From NCBI GenBank assembly GCA_001574975.1, contig KQ965780.1:4805-41834 (forward strand): a DNA stretch of 37,030 nucleotides, given 5' to 3'. Position numbers and translations under genes: made by a program. The notes beneath the pieces were generated by a model that did no database searches, was not told where the DNA came from, and saw only the letters and a list, made by a program, of their open reading frames with translations. Within the stretch, counting starts at the first letter, position 1. Every line of letters starts with the position of its first letter. This document shows, in pieces, positions 30,789 to 37,030 of the stretch. This DNA is from Gonapodya prolifera JEL478 (taxonomy: Eukaryota > Monoblepharomycota > Monoblepharidomycetes > Monoblepharidales > Gonapodyaceae).

Positions 30789-33696
30789 TCATACTCCACT
30801 CCCTAACTCGTAGCATCGACCAAGGCAGATCAGCGCTTTGAAATGACCTTGATCAGCGGCCTTGCGATACCACTTTGCTGCTTCTGCGTGGTCCTGTTCT
30901 ATGTCTTGGCCAAGCTCTAAGAGCTGACCAAGCCAAAACAAGCTTCAGCATGACCTTGCTCAGCTGCCTTGCAATACCACAATGCAGCTTCAACAGGGTT
31001 CTTTTGCATACCTTGGCCAAGCTTACAGAGCTCACCAAGTTGAAAACAAGTCTCAGTAAGCACTTGTTTGGCAGTGTCGCCATACCACTTTGCTGCTTCC
31101 ACACGGTCTAGTTCTATTTCTTCACCAGTTCACAGAGCTGACAAAGCTGAAAATAAGCTTTGGTGTGCCCTAGCTCAACCGCCTTGTGATACCAGTGTAC
31201 TGCTTCCAGAGGGTCTTTGTGCATGCCTTGACCAAGCTCACAGAGCTTACCAAGCTGAAAACAAGCTTTGGTATGCCCCTGTTTGGCTACCTTGCTGTGT
31301 CTAACAAGATCTTTTGGAATGCCTTGGCCAAGCTCACAGAGCTGTCCAAGCCGATAGCAAGCTTCAGTGCGCCCCTGTTTGGCTGCCTTGCAGTACCACT
31401 CTGCTGCTTCCACAGGGTCCAGTTCCATGTCTTTGGTGAGTTGAAAAATGTCTGCCCAAGCTTGGGTATGCCCTTGTTTGGCTGCCTCAAGGTACCAGCT
31501 CCTTGACTCTATCCCCATTTGACGCCTTTTAAAATGCTCTGCAAGTGCATTTTGTGCTTCCTGCAGTCCTTGCTGTGCAGCTTTCATGTACCACAAAGAA
31601 GCATCATCAGCTTTATGTTTAACGCCCCAACCTTGGGCATAGCAGTATCCCAAATGAAGCTGTGCATTTGGCTCTCCTTGGTCTCCTACCTTCTTCCACC
31701 ACATCACACCTGCTGCATTGTCCTCAGGAACACCTTGCCCATTGAATTAATAGTCGCCAAGGTTATACTGTGCTCATACATGTCCTGTTAATACTGCTTT
31801 TTTCCACCAATGAACGGCCTTTGTGAAATCCTGCTGTGCACCCGATCCTGCATGATTGTAGAAGGTCCAACAATCTTCAGCAGCTGATAAATTCTGCAAT
31901 GCAGCTTTCTGAAACCACAGTGCGGCCACCTTGTAATTTCTCTTTAAATCACAAAGTCTTTCAATTCATGCCTGAGCAATGGGATGACCGGCAAAGGCTG
32001 CCCGCAAATAAAAGACTTTAGCCTGATCAAGGTCCTTTTGGCATTCACCAATTCCATGGAAGTAAAAGTCGCCAAGTGTGCAAAGTGATGCCAAATGGTC
32101 CTGCTGCACTGGTCTCGCATACATCACTAATGCAATTTGTTCATCTCAAGAATACAATCCCAGCCCTACTTTACACCATTCTGCAAAACGGAGTTGTGCT
32201 TCCATGTGGTTGAGTTCTCCGGCAATCTTGTACATTTGAATTGCGTCAGAGAGTTCTCCGAGGTGCTGCAAGCGCTGGCCCTCAGCAAATGGCGTTTGAG
32301 GGTCCAAATTGATGAATGCAGAATTTTCACAAGGCTGCAGTATTTGACATTCAATGGTTCAGGTCTAGAAGATGTGAGATCAGACCTAAAGTAGTGAAAT
32401 CGTGAGCAAAACACGTCAATAGTGATCCTCACATCTGACGAAAAAAAAAAAAAACTTATCCACCAAATAAATTCCAGATCCCGCACAATGTCTGCAAATT
32501 TTGGCCAACTACCACGCTCTTTCATCCAACAGGGATGCATTAGGCTCAAAACCTTGTCTGGCATGTTGACGTCAAGAACTTTGGGCCTTTCACTGCGAAG
32601 AATTTTTCCAAGCACAGCATCAATTTCATCCTTGTCAAGCTTTCTGTAAGGTAAAAACTTTGCCGTCCACAGCTTGAAACGCACCAAAAGCATGTCATGA
32701 TAACAAAAGAGCTGCCAAGAAGAAGCAGACTCACTACCCAGATCATGATTCCAAATGCATACACATCTCCTGCTGGTGTAACCGAATGCTCTATCACATC
32801 TTTGTCAAGCAAATGAGCAAGTCTCTCCAGGGGAAGGTAGAACCAGGCTGTGACATGGACTCATCCCCACCAACAAGTTGTGCAAATCCAAAGTCAGTAA
32901 GGAGATTAAATTCTTCTTGGCTCACGAGGACGTTGCCGGGTTTGAGGTCAGTATGAATGACGCCGGCTACGTTGTGCAGGTGAACTATCCCTCTTGCGAT
33001 ATCGTAGAGCTGACCAACCATAAATTGAGAAAGAATTGTGAAATATTGAAAATGAAACTCACCAATCCAAATACTTTATTGTGGAATCCTTCTTTCCCCT
33101 TGACTGTGGAAACATATTCTTTGACGTTACCCCGTTCCATTATCGGAGAAATAAAAAATGGCCAGCCATTTACGTCCGATCCTAGGGGAAGGACAAAGGG
33201 AGACTCCATTGAATACCACACAAACGCTTCCCTGTCAAAGTCCTGGTGCGAGAAACATGAGCCTCTGTAATAGCGTACGGAACTTCGATCAGCATGCAAA
33301 CACCTTGCGCATATATCCACTTCCACCCTTCGCATTTTCGTACAAATACGTTCGTGTGGTATGTATTCCTCGCCGGGTATTTAATCCCCTCGTTACGTGA
33401 ATAGGTTTGAATCTCAAGGTTGCAGTGAGGCTCTGTGCACCCGTTGTCACTTCTGCCGCTTGGGAAATCATCACGGGTTCTCCAGCTGCCGTATGGCCTA
33501 TTGATCCGGCTTCCACTGGTTCAGGGTCACCGAGCATTGCTTGTTTGAAAACAACAAGAATATCCAGCCACGTCCCGGGATATACACGACCGAACCCACC
33601 CTCCCCGAGCTTCTTTTTTGCCCATCGTACGTCCTTCAAGTCCACCTCCCAGAATTCCGGAATGCGGGGAGCTTCGATCGCTGCCTCGATTGGCAT
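30789..33696 (-). pseudogene. Decayed TKL-type protein kinase with C-terminal Sel1 repeats
   Basis: From the ATG at 33696 the minus strand encodes a protein kinase: the Gly loop LGEGGFGRVYPGTW, a VAIK-like VVFKQAM, SPIMERGNVKEYV, catalytic VIHTDLKPGNVLV (Asp, Lys and Asn kept, the usual Arg of HRD replaced by Thr), LTDFGFAQ, then GDVYAFGIMIW. At about 32835 the frame changes exactly where the APE motif should be. After a splice-like junction, ten or more Sel1 repeats follow (for example ELGQGMHKDPLEAVHWYHKA). The Sel1 frame has stops at 32146 (TGA), 31966 (TGA), 31774 (TGA) and 31747 (TAA), frameshifts near 31120 and 30925, and a final stop at 30789. A T14 tract (plus-strand A14, 32441-32454) lies in an intron. 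The locus is clearly broken. Confidence 0.85.
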
Positions 33697-33800
33697 ATTC
33701 AATCAACAGATCCTACCTAGCCACAGTGGTCGGGGTCTCGTCCCCCTTAAGTTTTGCCAATGAAGTTCTGGGTCTAAACCAACAGTATCAATAGATTAAC

Positions 33801-34200
33801 TCAAGAGACAGGATCTTGGAAAGGATTTCCACGGCTGCCAAAAGCCACCTGAGACTTGACGTCAATGAATTCCCCCGCACTGTCACCATTGTTGCTTGGG
33901 TCAATGCAGTAACAGGTGGACCAGTGCAAGCGGACGTTGATACAGGAACAAGTTGGTTTCCCAACATTTATCACTGCATGCACAAGAATATCAGCTTCCG
34001 TTTCCACTTCTGCAAGAACATACATACCAGCCACACCTGAACGTGATGCGCTACTTTCAGCCCAAATTCTCTTTCTATCTACAAAAAGCTCATTCAATGG
34101 CAATATTGTTCTTCCGGCCGGGAGTCACCATTTGATGGAAAAGCTCACCTGCAGGGTGCCCACCACTTTTAGACAAAATCTGAGCTTGATCTAACCCACT
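33801..34200 (-). CDS. Fragment of an unknown protein, two exons, 5' end missing
   Basis: The minus strand has a clean exon pair. An upstream exon ends at 34149 (reading ILSKSGGHPA) and joins over a 70-bp intron (donor GTGAGC, acceptor GTAG) to 34078-33801, which reads KRIWAESSASRSGVAGMYVL and later CINVRLHWSTCYCIDPS, to a TGA at 33801. The upstream frame stays open to about 34240, where it meets a stop, so the start lies in an exon I cannot identify or is lost. Several cysteines cluster in the middle. I recognise no family. It could be the remains of a gene neighbouring the kinase pseudogene, whose ATG lies 105 bp downstream. Confidence 0.4.
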
Positions 34201-34249
34201 GTCCAGGCGCCGAATGTTTGCGCCCCCAAATATGCCCCAATATATATAT

Positions 34250-34860
34250 TTTCAAAGATATTTCTCAAAGGATCTGAGGTTTTCAGTATACCTGAGTCAG
34301 AAAGAACCAGAATGATGTGCGACATTAGCGACGACAGTCATTACACAAAACTGCTTTGATTGATAGTGCCAACTCGACTGATATGAAGAGTTCAAAAACA
34401 AAGCCCATGGCTGTTTTACCTGGAGGTCCTTTGGCATGCGAATACCAGATGAGCAAAATACGTAGTGGTGACGCGTAATGCTGTAGTGGAACTAACACTC
34501 AAAGGGGTTAGTAGGAACTACTGAAGCCTTGGGTAGGATGGGGCATAAAGGTAGCTTCAGGCACCACTATTAATATGTTCAGGAGCCTCATCTAGCTAGA
34601 CCAATACACATCTATCTCATATACTACCATCTCTCTCTCCGTCCAATCCTCTCTAGTCCCGCGCTGCTACTTACCCTTTGGATAACCCTAGGAGGCTGAT
34701 CGAGTATCAGTTCTACCACATTTTGGGGGGACGACCGGGACCCATCGCTCTCTCTCTTGCTTCGTACCCGCCATCGAGCCCTGGAAACTCATCCTCGCTG
34801 CCAATCATCAACTCGCTTGCCTCTAGTTGCTCCATCAAATATCGCCGGACATCACTCACA
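34250..34860. other. No gene seen; flank of the Gag-like ORF
   Basis: An AT-rich segment with a short TA run (about 34238-34250) leads into a CT-rich, promoter-like stretch at about 34600-34670 (CATCTCTCTCTCCG). I could not find an LTR boundary or tRNA-primer site that matches anything downstream of the Gag-like ORF. Confidence 0.35.
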
Positions 34861-36441
34861 ATGTTGAACAACGGAGACCCTACCAACGCGTCCTCTGACT
34901 CCCTCCTGCCAGACACCCCTTCCCCCGCGGTGAATCCCCCTGCTGCTTCAAGTTTGGATGCGTCTCGCCCAGCTACCCCCGCGACCTCACCCCAACGCGC
35001 AAGCGCGTCCACATCGCCCCGCTCTGACATTCGCGGCAAGAAGAAGGAGTGGCGCATCTCGGACCTCACTAGGAGCGTGGACTCGATGGAAATCGTTCTG
35101 GATACCCCTCCCGCCGTGCAATCTCGCGTCAGCAGCCTCCAGCAAACCCCTCCAACGCTACCGCCGCTGCCACTGCAGTCCATCATCCTACCTCTTTGAC
35201 CTGAAGAGTCGATCGTCCATCCAGTCGCAGTTGCTGACGGCTTCCTGGACGACGTCGACAACGACGACGACGAGAAACCCAACATCCGCTTCGAGAACCA
35301 TCGCACTGAAAAGCTCGACCCGTCAAACGTACTGGGCAGCGCCAAACGTATCATAATGAACGCCAAGGCGGAGGGCGCCAACAAGGCCGCCATCACAAGG
35401 GTCATCATCAAGATGGTCACCCGCGAAGACCTCCTGGGCTGGCTTACCACTAAGGACCCCTTGCAGTGCCCCCGCCCGGTACACCTGTACCCCAACACCT
35501 CGCAGTGGCCGATTCCCCCTCGCACAGCCAAGCAAAAGTTCCAGTTCGTCATTGCCGTCCATGCCTCCCCCCACTACCTCGACAAGATGCGCCATCGCGC
35601 AATGTCCGGGTATTGGAACGTCGACGCTACTGGACAGGCTATCTCCGCCGAGACTTTCGCACGGGACTGCCTCACCGACGCACGCAACTTCTACACCCAC
35701 CTCGACCCCGCGTCTCTCCACCAGCCTCGCCCCGACCAGGCCCTCATCAATAGTACAGCCATCAACCGCTTTCGTAACGCACTCACGCCTGAGCAATGGA
35801 TCCAGGTGGAGGACCGCGCCCAGCAACTCCGCTTCAACTTCATCGAGGATATCGAGCAGCTCATTGCTTGCGCGAGGCACATGACGCCCCAGAAGAAGCT
35901 CGCCCCTAAGCCTGGCAGGAAGGCCGAGCCACCAGCGCCAGCGCTTACCCCAGCCACAACCTTGACTACAGCCTCAACTCCCCCAGCACCCACGGCACAC
36001 GTGCATGTCATTGACGCCGAGACCCCACCCGCACCGCCAATGAAGCGCGCCGCTCCTAATGATGAGGGTGGCCGCCAGAACGGCAAGAAGTTTAAGGGCA
36101 ACGGCAACAACAACCACCGGAAGCAGGACTACCGCCCTCGGGACCGCGACCGGTCGCCCCCACGTGGAAATTGTTCTCACTCCCGTGATTACGACAACCA
36201 CAACCGGGGTGGATCTTCTCGCCGACGTTCCCCCTCTCCCCGTCGCCAAGGCTGCGAGCGCTGTGGATTGGACAACCACACTGCGTGGAGCTGCAAGTAC
36301 AGTGGCTACACTGCGGCGCGGATCAAGGCTCTCACGGAAGAGGACGAGCGTCACGACCGTCAGGGTGATCGTGACTACCGGGGTAGTCGTGACCCCGACA
36401 ACAGGCGTGATGACAGGAACGGACGTTTCTATAGGAAGTGA
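34861..36441 (+). mobile_element. Retroelement Gag-like ORF with zinc knuckle and one in-frame TGA
   Basis: From the ATG at 34861 one frame runs 527 codons to TGA at 36439-36441, broken only by a TGA at 35197-35199 (codon 113). It begins Ser/Pro/Thr-rich (NNGDPTNASSDSLLPDTPSP), then has a helical Gag-like region (from VLGSAKRIIMNAKAEGANKA to IEDIEQLIACARHM), an Ala/Pro linker, an Arg/Asp/Asn-rich basic tail with SRRRSPSPRR, and a CX2CX4HX4C knuckle at 36253-36294 (CERCGLDNHTAWSC), the nucleic-acid-binding signature of retrotransposon Gag. No protease, reverse transcriptase or integrase follows within the window, so only the gag part is visible or the element is a remnant. It could also be ORF1 of a non-LTR element. 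Confidence 0.65.
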
Positions 36442-37030
36442 GTAGGACAATTGGCGCACTGGGCGGTTGTTGCTGGGGCAACGACCGTATGGACGTACAC
36501 GGCACTTTGGGCATTACACTGCAGGGTAGCACGAGCACCCTTCTTACTTAGAGTACGCTTAGCGACTCTCGTACAGTGTGTTTAGTTACTCGGGTNACAA
36601 TAAAGCTAGACTGAAAAGCCATTCGATATGGTACCGTCCCACACCTAATGGGTGGATTGAAGGGCCCTTGCTGTGCACTCCCACGCTGACAAGGAAACGC
36701 GAGCAACGCTGGCCTAAGCGCCGTAAGTCGACTTGAGTCGTGTTGGGAAAGGGCGTCGCGCGCGTAAGGCGGGCGACGGCACCAATCCAGGGCACCGGTC
36801 GCGGTGTATTCGCTGGTCCTGCACATGAGAGCGAGGCCTCCCCTTCGTGTTGAGCATAGTTTAATACATGCTCTATTTGTTTATCCCACTGCACCACGCT
36901 TACGGCGCGCACCACAAGATTTTTGCTTTGTTTTGTGATGTGTACCACTCATTGCACCGTCACGCAGCTGTACACTCTGCGGGTGTGCCCCACGTGGAAA
37001 CCTTGATGGAGGAATTGTTGCCCAGTCACC
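36442..37030. other. 3' flank of the Gag-like ORF, with one ambiguous base
   Basis: No gene is supported. AATAAA at 36599-36604, about 160 bp after the Gag stop, may be its polyadenylation signal. An N at 36596 sits three bases before it. The minus strand is open from 36586 to 36948, but the encoded protein is not recognisable. Confidence 0.45.

Noticed and set aside
30789-32165. Reassignment of TGA to an amino acid, to explain the stops in the Sel1 region
   Set aside because: CHS7, VCX1, NOP10 and other genes here end normally at TGA, and the region also has a TAA and frameshifts.
1-37030. tRNA, rRNA or CRISPR features
   Set aside because: No B-box-containing tRNA-like cloverleaf, rRNA segment or regularly spaced identical repeats were seen by eye. 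A tRNAscan run would settle the tRNA question.

Overview
This window is a stretch of a fungal nuclear genome. The evidence is many short spliceosomal introns (mostly 55-100 bp, donors GTGAGT, GTGGGT, GTACGT or GTAAGT, acceptors AG) and fungal or yeast-type gene products, above all the chitin-synthase export chaperone CHS7. TAA, TAG and TGA all end genes here, so the standard code applies. The right end carries a TKL-type kinase fused to Sel1 repeats, an architecture known to be expanded in some early-diverging fungi. An early-diverging lineage, perhaps a chytrid, is therefore my guess, but it is inference only.

Layout. Positions 1-5213 are gene-poor and hold decayed sequence, including the cytochrome-b5 tail of a delta-9 fatty-acid desaturase. 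Positions 5214-9346 are a compact housekeeping block: dephospho-CoA kinase (CAB5) and 3'(2'),5'-bisphosphate nucleotidase (MET22), which share one 156-bp divergent promoter, followed by CHS7. Positions 9678-17074 are GC-rich and carry two large Ser/Pro-rich proteins of unknown function, transcribed away from each other. Positions 17218-27261 hold a vacuolar-type Ca2+/H+ exchanger (VCX1), a small unknown 149-residue protein, an SPX-domain phosphate transporter (PHO87/90/91 family) and a myotubularin phosphoinositide 3-phosphatase (YMR1-like). Positions 27262-28820 contain a repeat field that merges with the 3' end of NOP10, which encodes an H/ACA snoRNP subunit. From about 28.8 kb onward the sequence is unresolved or decayed: ORFs facing each other, a kinase-Sel1 pseudogene with four in-frame stops and several frameshifts, an unknown Cys-containing exon pair, and a retroelement Gag-like ORF with one in-frame TGA.

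How the genes relate. CAB5 and MET22 are small-molecule phosphate enzymes and may be co-regulated from the shared promoter. VCX1, the SPX transporter and the myotubularin all plausibly act in vacuolar, phosphate or phosphoinositide biology, but nothing in the sequence shows functional linkage beyond adjacency.

I reconstructed exon structures by hand from reading frame, splice consensus and remembered family conservation. Models for CAB5, MET22, CHS7, VCX1, NOP10, the SPX transporter and the myotubularin keep frame across every junction. I found no clear novel multi-gene system. The most unusual signals are the C-to-T-type stop codons in the repeat and mobile elements, the duplicated splice donor inside the intron at 14226-14525, and the tandem duplication that includes the NOP10 stop region.
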